Positions 8,659 through 16,899 of a DNA stretch of 64,000 bases are shown here, piece after piece. This DNA is from Sulfurirhabdus autotrophica (GTDB lineage: Bacteria > Pseudomonadota > Gammaproteobacteria > Burkholderiales > SMCO01). The stretch lies in the NCBI RefSeq assembly GCF_004346685.1, contig NZ_SMCO01000015.1:20794-84793 (forward strand). The letters run 5' to 3'. How positions within the stretch are numbered: the stretch's first letter is position 1; every line of letters begins with the position of its first letter. The notes under the pieces were generated by a model. The model was not told the DNA's origin. It was given only the letters and a program-made list of their open reading frames with translations, and ran no database searches. A program made the position numbers and the translations under genes.

Positions 8659-9867
8659 ATGAATAAATCATCTATTAGTATAGTTTCATTAGCTGCATTA
8701 GCTGCGCTAGCTGCGTTAGAAGGGACGGCAACTGCGGCGACCCCAACAACATGGGTGTCTAACTATGATATTAATTCTGCTCAAACAACTATTAAATTTA
8801 ATGATTGGGGTTATACACCGATTGCAGGTGTAAACGCAAATACTTACCAAATTGGCCCCGGGTTTGACTCGTCCCGGATTGGTCAGATTCAGCATGTTGT
8901 CACCACAGGACCGGACGGAATAACTCCGGACCCAGGTCATACTGTATACCAGGATTTTAACGAGCAAAACCCTCCCTTCACCAATGCAAATATGGATAGT
9001 GCGGTGAATTTCTACAAGTGGGGTTATACCACAGTAGCTGGCAGCACCTTCAACAACATGCAGATCGATAAGGCTGGTAATTATCATGTTGCTCAAAACG
9101 ATATGAAATTTCAGTTTTATGACAGCTTTAAATATAGCGATAAGACGGGGGCTAATCCGAATTCGACCTATGATACAAGTATTAATTTTCAACCCTATGC
9201 GGTTTCTGATGCAAAGGGATGGTGTGGTTCGGTAATGAGTTCCAATCCGGATAGCCTAGAGAAGATGGCTGGTCAAGTGACTTTTGATTTTGCATTTGAT
9301 GCTTACTTATCTAACAATTTTCAGGGGGGTGGCCCTGGTGTGACGGGAAACCCGAATTCGGCAATTCAAATTGTGCCGGGCTTTGTTATGCGTAGCTATG
9401 GTGACTACGAAGTGAGCTACACCGAAGACGGTTATTCAACCACATATTATGGTAGCGCAGTTGCTAACAACATCAATCCAGTGACAGGTTTGCCTGATCC
9501 CGCTTACCATGACAAAGTTTCTTTTCTCGGTGCCGGGGTTGTGCCTAACGGTGTATGGATTAAGATTAATCAGATCAGACCTGATGGGAGTTGGGATTAT
9601 TCCGTAGCTGCAACACAGGGCGCGGATGGCACGGTAGACGGCGAAGCACGGTCAGATGGTACGGTTTGGCACTTTAACGCTTTCGGTGGCTATGCATTCC
9701 TGATGCGCGCTGACGGAATGCGTATTCTTGATTACGTAAACCCTACGGGTCATTCGGATTATGTAACAACGACAAGTGCTGTGCCGCTACCTGCAGCTGC
9801 ATGGTTGTTGGGTTCTGGTTTGTTTGGTTTGTTTGGTGTCACACGTAATAGGAAACAAGTGTTTTAA
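8659..9867 (+). CDS. PEP-CTERM-like (VPLPA) exported protein 2
   Basis: ATG 8659 is chosen over the longer frame because it follows GAGGA and begins the signal peptide (MNKSSISIVSLAALAALAAL). The mature protein of about 375 residues is rich in Tyr, Trp, Asn and Asp. Its N-terminal part contains a loose internal repeat: FNDWGYTPIAGVNANTYQI and, about 70 residues later, FYKWGYTTVAGSTFNNMQI. The C-terminus carries VPLPAAAWLLGSGLFGLFG followed by a basic end (RNRK), an exact VPLPA-type sorting signal. It is larger than its cluster neighbours and not a paralogue of them. It probably shares the promoter at 7747, modulated by the hairpins at 8583-8633. Family knowledge gives exosortase-dependent export; the ectodomain function is unknown. 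Confidence 0.88.
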   Translation: MNKSSISIVSLAALAALAALEGTATAATPTTWVSNYDINSAQTTIKFNDWGYTPIAGVNANTYQIGPGFDSSRIGQIQHVVTTGPDGITPDPGHTVYQDFNEQNPPFTNANMDSAVNFYKWGYTTVAGSTFNNMQIDKAGNYHVAQNDMKFQFYDSFKYSDKTGANPNSTYDTSINFQPYAVSDAKGWCGSVMSSNPDSLEKMAGQVTFDFAFDAYLSNNFQGGGPGVTGNPNSAIQIVPGFVMRSYGDYEVSYTEDGYSTTYYGSAVANNINPVTGLPDPAYHDKVSFLGAGVVPNGVWIKINQIRPDGSWDYSVAATQGADGTVDGEARSDGTVWHFNAFGGYAFLMRADGMRILDYVNPTGHSDYVTTTSAVPLPAAAWLLGSGLFGLFGVTRNRKQVF

Positions 9868-9936
9868 AGGGGGCAAAGTTGCCTCATGTAGTTGTTCATT
9901 TGCAATGTTTTTATATAATTAATTGGAGGATTTGAA

Positions 9937-10692
9937 ATGATTAGTATGAAAAAAACAGTTTTGGGTGCAGCTCTGGCGATTGCTTTTAGTGCAGGCGCGG
10001 CACAAGCTGCTTATACACCGATAGTAACCACCACTGGTAATAACTTTACTATGGTAAGTGCTTCTAACGGACTAACTGGTGGTACGAATGATGTTACATT
10101 CTCTTGGGATGGTACATTCAAAACATCAGTTGTGACAGATGGTTCCTACAATGCAACCTTGTCTTCTCCTACCGCCTTCAGCGGTAAGAAATGGACAGCA
10201 CATAATGTAAATATTTATGGCGCTGGTACCTATACGTTTGATACTGGTTGTGCAACTGGTAATCCTTCTTGCGGTACAGGCCCTAGTTACACTATGACTG
10301 TTGGCGCAGGTCAAGTTGGTGCACACATGCTTTTTGACTGGTCAACAAGTGCAAATATCGACGTCGTCGTATTGTGGGATATGAATAATTCATGGGCCGG
10401 AACAGGTACAACTTCTGCTTTCTGTGCAGGTACAGGGGCAAATTGTGCTGGGGTAGGTAACTCTGTTACAACGATTTGGAACGGTGTGTCTATCGATACC
10501 AATATGGATCCTGATAACTATAGTGGTACCAAGATGATTGATGGTCCATTTGTTGGTCAAAGTGCAAACTTTAACATCAACGGTATTCATGCTCAACCAT
10601 CTGCTGTACCTGTTCCTGCTGCTGCATGGTTGCTGGGATCTGGTTTAGTTGGTTTGGTTAGTGTGGCACGTCGCAGAAAGGTTGTTGCTTAA
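9937..10692 (+). CDS. PEP-CTERM-like (VPVPA) exported protein 3, paralogue of the JDVT protein
   Basis: This 251-residue protein has a signal peptide (AQAA cut near residue 25) and an ectodomain that aligns almost end to end with residues 22-210 of the protein at 5039. Shared blocks include NNFTMVSA, GLTGGTNDVTF, GAHMLFDWSTS, MNNSWAGTGT and MIDGPFVGQSANF. It lacks the Ig-like and anchor U-like domains. It ends instead with the VPVPAAAWLLGSGLVGLV sorting signal and an RRRK end. Two copies of one domain are thus routed to different C-terminal processing systems. The ribosome site TGGAGG precedes ATG 9937, and ATG 9946 is possible. It is last in the VPLPA cluster and is followed by a strong terminator. 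Confidence 0.9.
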   Translation: MISMKKTVLGAALAIAFSAGAAQAAYTPIVTTTGNNFTMVSASNGLTGGTNDVTFSWDGTFKTSVVTDGSYNATLSSPTAFSGKKWTAHNVNIYGAGTYTFDTGCATGNPSCGTGPSYTMTVGAGQVGAHMLFDWSTSANIDVVVLWDMNNSWAGTGTTSAFCAGTGANCAGVGNSVTTIWNGVSIDTNMDPDNYSGTKMIDGPFVGQSANFNINGIHAQPSAVPVPAAAWLLGSGLVGLVSVARRRKVVA

Positions 10693-10737
10693 GATGTGAT
10701 AATGGCATGTAATTGTAAGTAACGCATGTCAAATTCA

Positions 10738-10776
10738 ATAAGGGGTCGGTGAGTCATTCCGATCCCTTATTTTTTT
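10738..10776 (+). terminator. Rho-independent terminator
   Basis: ATAAGGGGTCGG (10738-10749) pairs with CCGATCCCTTAT (10759-10770) through one G-T wobble, then a run of T follows. It ends the three-gene VPLPA-CTERM cluster. Confidence 0.9.
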
Positions 10777-10971
10777 GTATTTTATTCAATATTTTTTACA
10801 TAACATTATGTTATTCTAGGTAAAAGAGTTAAGTGAGTAATATATTCGGTTATAGAAATAAATTTTTATTGATGAATGATTAAAAAATGTAAAGTCATCT
10901 GATGCTGTTACTTCAATATAGTTTGGATGCTAATTATTAAATATAATAGTATTAGGAGCATTGAATAAAGC

Positions 10972-12843
10972 ATGCCCAATAAGCAATCTGTTAAGGCGTT
11001 GGTTCAAAGTGGGAAATGGGAAGAGGCTAAAATTGAGTGTGTAACTTTTTGCCAGTTAAACCAGAAGGATGCAGAGGCATGGTTTTTATTAGGTGTTATT
11101 TATGGACAACTTAATAATTTTGTTGAAGCTGAGAAATGTTGTAATAGAGTAATAACCTTAAGTCCATCCGTCCCTGTTGCACATTTTAATCTAGGTATAT
11201 CCTTGCAAAAGCTTGGTCGGTATGATCAGGCTGCTAAATCGTTCCGAAGAGCCATATCTCTTAACCCTCTGTATGCAGAAGCGCATAATGAACTGGGCGC
11301 AGTGTTACATCTAGGTCGGTACGAACTTGACAAAGTGGCAGATTGCTATCGGCAAGCCCTTGCCTTAAAGCCTGAATATGCAGAAGCGCATTACAATTTG
11401 GGTGCGGCGCTAAGAGATATGAAGTTGATTGTGGATGCTGAGGCGCATTTTAAGAATGCTATAAGGCTGAGGCCCGGCATGATTGTGGCTTATGTTGCCT
11501 TAGGTCAGATGTATATGTCAGTAGGTTATCTAGATGAGGCTTTTTCAATTTATAAGGAAGCTTTGCTGCTTCATCCCAATGAACCAGATTTAAATTTTCA
11601 GTTTGCGATAGTTCAAATGGCCATGGGGCAAAATCAAGATGCGCTTGAATCTTTTCAACACGTATTGAATTTGAATCCTGGAAATCCTGCAGTATGTTCA
11701 AACATAGCTAAGCTGTTAGAACGTGAAGGGAAATATGATAAGGGATATGACCTGCTGCGACCATTTCTTGCAAGTGAGGCCCCGGATGCTGAAGTCGTTC
11801 TTGCTTATGCAACTTTGGCTAAGCACTTAGGTCACCAGAGTCAAGCTATTGAGTTGATGGAGCGTACTTTGAAGCAGCGAACTTCGGTTGAACAATGCAA
11901 ACTGTTGCATTTTGCTTTAGGCAAGCTTTGTGATGAAGCACAGAATTATGAGGTAGCTTTTTCTCATTGGGAAGAGGCAAACGGACAAGACAATAAGAAG
12001 TTTGATCTGCAACAAAATGTGCAATTGTTTGCGGATTTAAAATCAGTATTTACTGTGGAAAAAGTCTCAAGACGACCTATTGCTTCAAATAAATCTGCTT
12101 TGCCTGTATTTATAGTGGGTATGCCTCGCTCAGGTACCAGTCTGGTTGAGCAGATTCTTGCAAGCCATCCTGAAGTGTATGGTGCTGGTGAACTGCATCA
12201 TATAGGAAATATTATCAATGTGTTGCCAAATGGTTTGAAGAGTAAAATGCGTTATCCATTTTGTATTGAAGATATGGGGGCTGAGCAAGCTGATATTTAT
12301 GCAAATCGACACTTGGAAAGATTGCAGCAGTTTTCTGCAAAGGTTAGCCGTGTGACGGATAAAATGCCCCATAATTTCCGTCACTTGGGCTTGATCGATA
12401 TGCTGTTTCCAGGTTCGAGAGTTATACATTGCCTGCGTGATCCGATTGATACTTGTTTATCGATATACTCCTTACCTTTCGGTGTAAACCATGCCTATGC
12501 AGCTGACCTTGATCAATTAGGCGCATATTACAAACAATATCAAAGTTTGATGATGCATTGGAAAGAGAACTTACGTATTCCCATTATGGAAGTTCGGTAT
12601 GAGGATATCATTGCCAATCAGGAAGAAATGACTCGCAAGATGGTTGATTTTTGTGAACTCAATTGGGATGAGCGATGCTTGCAGTTTCATGAAGTCGATC
12701 GGGTTGTAACGACGCCAAGTTATGATCAGGTTAGGCGCCCCATTTACAACCAATCAGTGGCTCGTTGGAAAAATTACAAACGACATTTGGGGCCGCTTAT
12801 TGATGCATTGGGTATGGAAGAAAGTGGAGCGCTAGATCAGTAG
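10972..12843 (+). CDS. TPR-repeat sulfotransferase
   Basis: This 623-residue protein lacks a signal peptide. Residues 1 to about 340 are tandem TPR repeats (DAEAWFLLG, HFNLGISLQKLGRY). Residues about 378-610 are a sulfotransferase domain with the 5'-phosphosulfate loop GMPRSGTSLVEQIL (about 382) and the 3'-phosphate motif VIHCLRDPIDTCLSIY (about 483). It should transfer sulfate from PAPS to a protein or glycan held by the TPR scaffold. PAPS could come from the enzyme at 44493. It is the first of five modification enzymes between two groups of PEP-CTERM genes, and its N-terminus resembles those of the proteins at 13026 and 16900. The acceptor is unknown; surface proteins or sugars of the adjacent system are inferred. 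Confidence 0.88.
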   Translation: MPNKQSVKALVQSGKWEEAKIECVTFCQLNQKDAEAWFLLGVIYGQLNNFVEAEKCCNRVITLSPSVPVAHFNLGISLQKLGRYDQAAKSFRRAISLNPLYAEAHNELGAVLHLGRYELDKVADCYRQALALKPEYAEAHYNLGAALRDMKLIVDAEAHFKNAIRLRPGMIVAYVALGQMYMSVGYLDEAFSIYKEALLLHPNEPDLNFQFAIVQMAMGQNQDALESFQHVLNLNPGNPAVCSNIAKLLEREGKYDKGYDLLRPFLASEAPDAEVVLAYATLAKHLGHQSQAIELMERTLKQRTSVEQCKLLHFALGKLCDEAQNYEVAFSHWEEANGQDNKKFDLQQNVQLFADLKSVFTVEKVSRRPIASNKSALPVFIVGMPRSGTSLVEQILASHPEVYGAGELHHIGNIINVLPNGLKSKMRYPFCIEDMGAEQADIYANRHLERLQQFSAKVSRVTDKMPHNFRHLGLIDMLFPGSRVIHCLRDPIDTCLSIYSLPFGVNHAYAADLDQLGAYYKQYQSLMMHWKENLRIPIMEVRYEDIIANQEEMTRKMVDFCELNWDERCLQFHEVDRVVTTPSYDQVRRPIYNQSVARWKNYKRHLGPLIDALGMEESGALDQ

Positions 12844-13025
12844 CCTAGTTTATAAATATGCTGGATTTTATAGAATACTGCGCTATCCAATTGACTTTCT
12901 TATGTATTTTATTCAGCGATATCTAATAATTATGCCTCAATTTAATTTTCATAATTGTTTGTTTTTGTTATTTATTAAGGTTTGATAGTTGTTGTTTTTT
13001 AGCAAAGGTTAAGATATTAAAAATT

Positions 13026-15077
13026 ATGAGTAATCAACAAGGCCACTTGCCTGAAGTTAAGGAGCTATTAAAAATCGGGCGCTATGATGATGCTGAACGA
13101 CTGTTGAGAGATATTTGTGTAGATTCCAATGTGAATGCTGAAAGCTGGTTTTTATTAGGGGCGCTTTCAGGCATGCGAAGCGATGCCATTGGTGCGGAAT
13201 GTAATTTCCGTAAGGCGCTTTCGCTTGATGCTAGTTTGCTTCAAGCGAAATTTAATTTGGGGATTGCTTTACGTGATCAGGGTCGGTTTGATGAGGCTTG
13301 CCTCGAATTTCAAGAGCTTGTTACCAAACAACCCCAGCATGCAGATGCCTTTAATGCTCTTGGTTATGTATATATGCGCATAGAAAATCTTGACGAAGCG
13401 GAACGTTGTTTTCGCTCCGCACTGGCAGTCAACAACATGTTTCCGGATGCATTGACGAATCTTGGTAATGTTCTTGCATCCCGCCAACGTATAGAAGAGG
13501 CAATTGAATATCATCGTCGTGCACTTATTGTAGCGCCTACTCATGAAGGTGCTGCAATCAATCTAGGTGGTGCACTTTTAATATTGGGACGCTTTGAAGA
13601 GGCGATCGTCGCATTCAAGCAGGCTATTGCCACTAATCCCGAAAATGTCGATGCGTATGTTCAGCTTGGCTCAACACTTAATCATATGGGTAACCGGAAA
13701 GGGGCGGAACAAGCATTTCGTCAAGCACTTCAATGTTCTCCTGAGCATGATGAGGCGCGATACTTTCTAGCAGCCTTGGGTAATGGCGATCGTCCCCAGA
13801 CCGCTCCGTCTCAGTATGTTTCAAAGCTATTCGATGGTTACGCTGAAACCTTCGATGCTGAGTTGGTTGGAAAGCTCCAATATCGAATTCCTGAAATGCT
13901 TTTTGGTGCGGTATCCGCGGAGATTGCTGAAAGGCGGGATCTGGATGTGCTGGATCTTGGTTGCGGTACCGGTTTATGTGGATTGTTATTTAAACACTTT
14001 TCACGCACGCTAGCTGGTGTAGATCTATCATCAAAAATGTTGGCAAAAGCTAATTCCAGAGCGGTTTACGATGAATTGGAGGCTGGAGAATTAACTGCTG
14101 CGTTGCATAGGCGTGTAGGAGTGCTTGATGTTGTGTTAGCTGCAGATGTATTTATTTATGTTGGCGATCTCTCATCTGTATTTGAAGCAGTTGCAAAGGC
14201 GCTACGTATCAAGGGTGTTTTTGCGTTTTCTGTAGAGAGTGCAAGGACTGAAGAAGATGAGGGATATGTGCTCCGTAGCACAGGCCGCTATGCTCACGCT
14301 CAGTCTTATATCATTCAGCTCGCGCATCGCTTTAAATTTGATATAGCTTCGGTTGAGGATTTATGTATTCGCATGGATGACGATCAGCCTGTCAACGGTT
14401 CGATCTATGTTTTACGACAGTCGGCATCATCACAGATGTTGGTAGAAGATTATTCTGAGCATCTGATTGCAGTAAAGGATGTTGTGTCGCGTACGCCTGA
14501 AGCTACACAGGTAACGGCAAAAAGAAATTACGAATCGTTTCTAGCAGCCATTCCTCTTGAAGTTCATCGACGAGAAGAAAAGCTGCCTGCTGAGCTGAAA
14601 AAAATGAATGCGAAACCCATGGTTAAGCTGGCAACTATCCGTAAATCAGTGGAAACCCTGTTTAGTTATGCTGAAAGTTACGTTGCTTGCAGGAAAGGGT
14701 GTGCATTCTGCTGTCATCAAGCAGTAGATATTTCCAGGCTGGAGGCAGAGTATATACAGGAAAAAACTGGGGTTAAGTATACTCAGGTAACTAAGCCATC
14801 AAGGCGTGATCCACTTGGCTTTTCTGAGAAAACGCCTTGTCCTTTTCTTAAACATGGTTCGTGCTCAATTTATGAGCACCGTCCACTGATTTGTCGAATT
14901 GCGGTAAACCTGGATAGTGATCCATATTGGTGTGAATTCGAAAATTGGCATAAACCTGGTGGCGCAGTTCCTAAGCCATCATTTCGTTCAATACACACTG
15001 CATATACCGATCTGAATGAAAAGGTTGGTAGCATTAAGGCGGATATTCGTGATTTTTTTCCGATTGTGCCAGATTAG
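13026..15077 (+). CDS. TPR - methyltransferase - CxxCC cluster fusion protein
   Basis: This 683-residue protein joins three parts. Residues 1 to about 255 are TPR repeats (ESWFLLGAL, KFNLGIALRDQGRF). Residues about 260-460 are a class I SAM methyltransferase with motif I VLDLGCGTGLCGLL (about 306) and the acidic VDLSSKML. Residues about 550-665 carry a cysteine pattern CRKGCAFCCH, then CPFLKHGSCSIYEHRPLICR, as in YkgJ-type (UPF0153) metal-binding proteins. The TPR-methyltransferase arrangement is known, but the added cysteine cluster is unusual. There is no signal peptide, so it acts in the cytoplasm. Its N-terminus matches its TPR neighbours at 10972 and 16900. It may methylate the same substrate that they sulfate or glycosylate; this is inferred from context. 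Confidence 0.87.
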   Translation: MSNQQGHLPEVKELLKIGRYDDAERLLRDICVDSNVNAESWFLLGALSGMRSDAIGAECNFRKALSLDASLLQAKFNLGIALRDQGRFDEACLEFQELVTKQPQHADAFNALGYVYMRIENLDEAERCFRSALAVNNMFPDALTNLGNVLASRQRIEEAIEYHRRALIVAPTHEGAAINLGGALLILGRFEEAIVAFKQAIATNPENVDAYVQLGSTLNHMGNRKGAEQAFRQALQCSPEHDEARYFLAALGNGDRPQTAPSQYVSKLFDGYAETFDAELVGKLQYRIPEMLFGAVSAEIAERRDLDVLDLGCGTGLCGLLFKHFSRTLAGVDLSSKMLAKANSRAVYDELEAGELTAALHRRVGVLDVVLAADVFIYVGDLSSVFEAVAKALRIKGVFAFSVESARTEEDEGYVLRSTGRYAHAQSYIIQLAHRFKFDIASVEDLCIRMDDDQPVNGSIYVLRQSASSQMLVEDYSEHLIAVKDVVSRTPEATQVTAKRNYESFLAAIPLEVHRREEKLPAELKKMNAKPMVKLATIRKSVETLFSYAESYVACRKGCAFCCHQAVDISRLEAEYIQEKTGVKYTQVTKPSRRDPLGFSEKTPCPFLKHGSCSIYEHRPLICRIAVNLDSDPYWCEFENWHKPGGAVPKPSFRSIHTAYTDLNEKVGSIKADIRDFFPIVPD

Positions 15078-15208
15078 CGTTATCCAAAATATTTTAAATT
15101 GGATCGGTGATATTTCAATCCATGTTAATTAGCACAGCCATTAGCTACATGGATTTTGGTTTCTGGTGGAAATATAAATAGATTTTTTTCATTTTCAAGG
15201 AAAGTTTA

Positions 15209-16129
15209 GTGAATCAGATTAATAGAATTAGAGATGAGAACGATCCGCAAACTTTTCCTGCTCCAAGGCAGATAATGACTCGTGAATCGGCAGATATGAT
15301 AGTTTCAAAGGCTCTTGACAAGTGGAAGTTGGGGTCTAAGGAGGATGCGCAGCGAGTTGCAGCTACTCTTGAAAAAGAATTTCCTGATCAGGCAAGTCCC
15401 AATGATTTCTGGCATTCACAATCCTCAGGGGCATTTAGGGATTTTTTTGTTTGGGGGCATAACCATGATTTCGGTTGTGGAATTACTCGACTTGGTGCTA
15501 TGGATGCCAGGCATCAGGAAATAACATCAGAGGCAATACAATATGGAATGCTTCCCCAAACGCTTGAAGGTAAACAAGTTTTAGATGTTGGATGCTGGTC
15601 AGGGGGGGATCTTCTGGTATTGGCAGGCCTCGGTGGCCAAGTCACTGCAATGGAAGAGCATCCTGTTGCTTCTAGAGCTACGCGTCGTCTTGTTGAACTC
15701 TTGGGATTAGATACGCCTGTGGTAGTAGAAAGTTTGTATGCTGATAGGCAAGAATGGGCAGGGCGATTTGATTACGCATATTGCTCTGGAGTAATTTATC
15801 ATGTTACTGATCCGATGCTTTTGCTGCGAATTTTATTTGCTTACCTTAAACCTGGGGGGGAAGTGTTTCTTGAAACCAAGGCGACTACCGGCGAGGGAAG
15901 TGTCTGTAGTTATTCAGGCACTGTCGAAAAAGGTTGGAACTGGTATGCACCTAACGAAACAGCATTAGGTCGATGGTTGGTGGATGTTGGATTTGATACT
16001 CAATCTGTACGTGTTTATAGACGGGCTAATGGGCGTTTGCTGGCTTATGGTCGCAAAACTGAAGCCTGTGCTTTGCGTGAGACGGCGGGATTCTCACGAC
16101 CTGGTAGCTGGTTAGAAGGAGTAATCTGA
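15209..16129 (+). CDS. SAM-dependent methyltransferase
   Basis: This 306-residue protein has a class I SAM-binding core: motif I VLDVGCWSGGDLLVLAG (about residue 124), then FDYAYCSGVIYHVTDPMLLL and LKPGGEVFLET. The spacing and the DVGCWSG form recall DUF1698/CmoB-like methyltransferases, although the substrate cannot be assigned. An N-terminal stretch of about 100 residues before the core has no recognised domain. GTG 15209 is the start, with AAGGAAAG in front. The next methyltransferase gene begins two bases after its stop, so the two are translated together. They sit inside the TPR modification island and may act on the same product. Confidence 0.82.
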   Translation: MNQINRIRDENDPQTFPAPRQIMTRESADMIVSKALDKWKLGSKEDAQRVAATLEKEFPDQASPNDFWHSQSSGAFRDFFVWGHNHDFGCGITRLGAMDARHQEITSEAIQYGMLPQTLEGKQVLDVGCWSGGDLLVLAGLGGQVTAMEEHPVASRATRRLVELLGLDTPVVVESLYADRQEWAGRFDYAYCSGVIYHVTDPMLLLRILFAYLKPGGEVFLETKATTGEGSVCSYSGTVEKGWNWYAPNETALGRWLVDVGFDTQSVRVYRRANGRLLAYGRKTEACALRETAGFSRPGSWLEGVI

Positions 16130-16131
16130 AG

Positions 16132-16668
16132 GTGAAATTGCATCTAGGGTGTGGCTCTCGTTACATACCGGGATTTGTGCATGTAGACGCTCAGTCAGCT
16201 CCACATGTGGATATTGTCGGACCCGTGGAACAGTTGCCTATGGGCGACGATAGCGTTTCCTTGATTTATGCTAGCCATATTCTTGAGCACTTTGACCGGA
16301 GCGAATATAAGTCCGTACTTAAGGAATGGTTCAGGGTGCTAAAACAAGGTGGCATATTGCGGTTATCGGTTCCGGACTTTGCAGCATGTGCGGCTGTCTA
16401 TTATGAAAATGGGTTGGCAGATGGTCTTAGCGGTCTGGTCGGTTTGATAGTCGGTGGACAACGGAATGATTATGACTATCATAAGATGATTTTCGACGAA
16501 AAATTCTTGGAGCGTGCTCTCCTTGATATTGGTTTTCAGGAAGTTCGCCCCTGGGATTGGCGGGCCACAGAGCATGCTGAAATAGATGATTATTCTCAGG
16601 CTTATATACCACATCTAGAAAAAAGGGATGGCAGATTGATGAGTCTTAATCTTGAAGCAGTTAAATAA
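16132..16668 (+). CDS. Small SAM-dependent methyltransferase
   Basis: This 178-residue class I methyltransferase starts directly with its SAM-binding loop (MKLHLGCGSRYIPGFVHVD). It continues with the usual Methyltransf_11-like elements (IYASHILEHFDRSE; EWFRVLKQGGILRLSVPDF). Such short forms are common in polysaccharide and surface-modification clusters. GTG 16132 lies two bases after the stop of the upstream methyltransferase gene, which shows operon coupling. No signal or membrane segment is present. The substrate is unknown. Confidence 0.83.
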   Translation: MKLHLGCGSRYIPGFVHVDAQSAPHVDIVGPVEQLPMGDDSVSLIYASHILEHFDRSEYKSVLKEWFRVLKQGGILRLSVPDFAACAAVYYENGLADGLSGLVGLIVGGQRNDYDYHKMIFDEKFLERALLDIGFQEVRPWDWRATEHAEIDDYSQAYIPHLEKRDGRLMSLNLEAVK

Positions 16669-16899
16669 CTTTAATAGCACAATTTTCCACAATTTAAAAG
16701 ATATCGAAATAATCGTTGGATCACTCCCTTAAGTATATGTTCTTCTGAAAATTGCGAATGAGTAGTCTTTAGTTCATGCTATTTTTAAGTATGTTTTTAA
16801 AACAATAGCCGAATTATAACTTATGGCTGATCGTGGTTAACAAAACCCCTTTTTAACCTTGAAAATGCTCAAAATTTTTAACTAAACTCTAATGGCATC

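Noticed and set aside
8716..9192. 158-codon antisense frame
   Set aside because: Shadow of the VPLPA-CTERM gene at 8659, which has a signal peptide and sorting tail.
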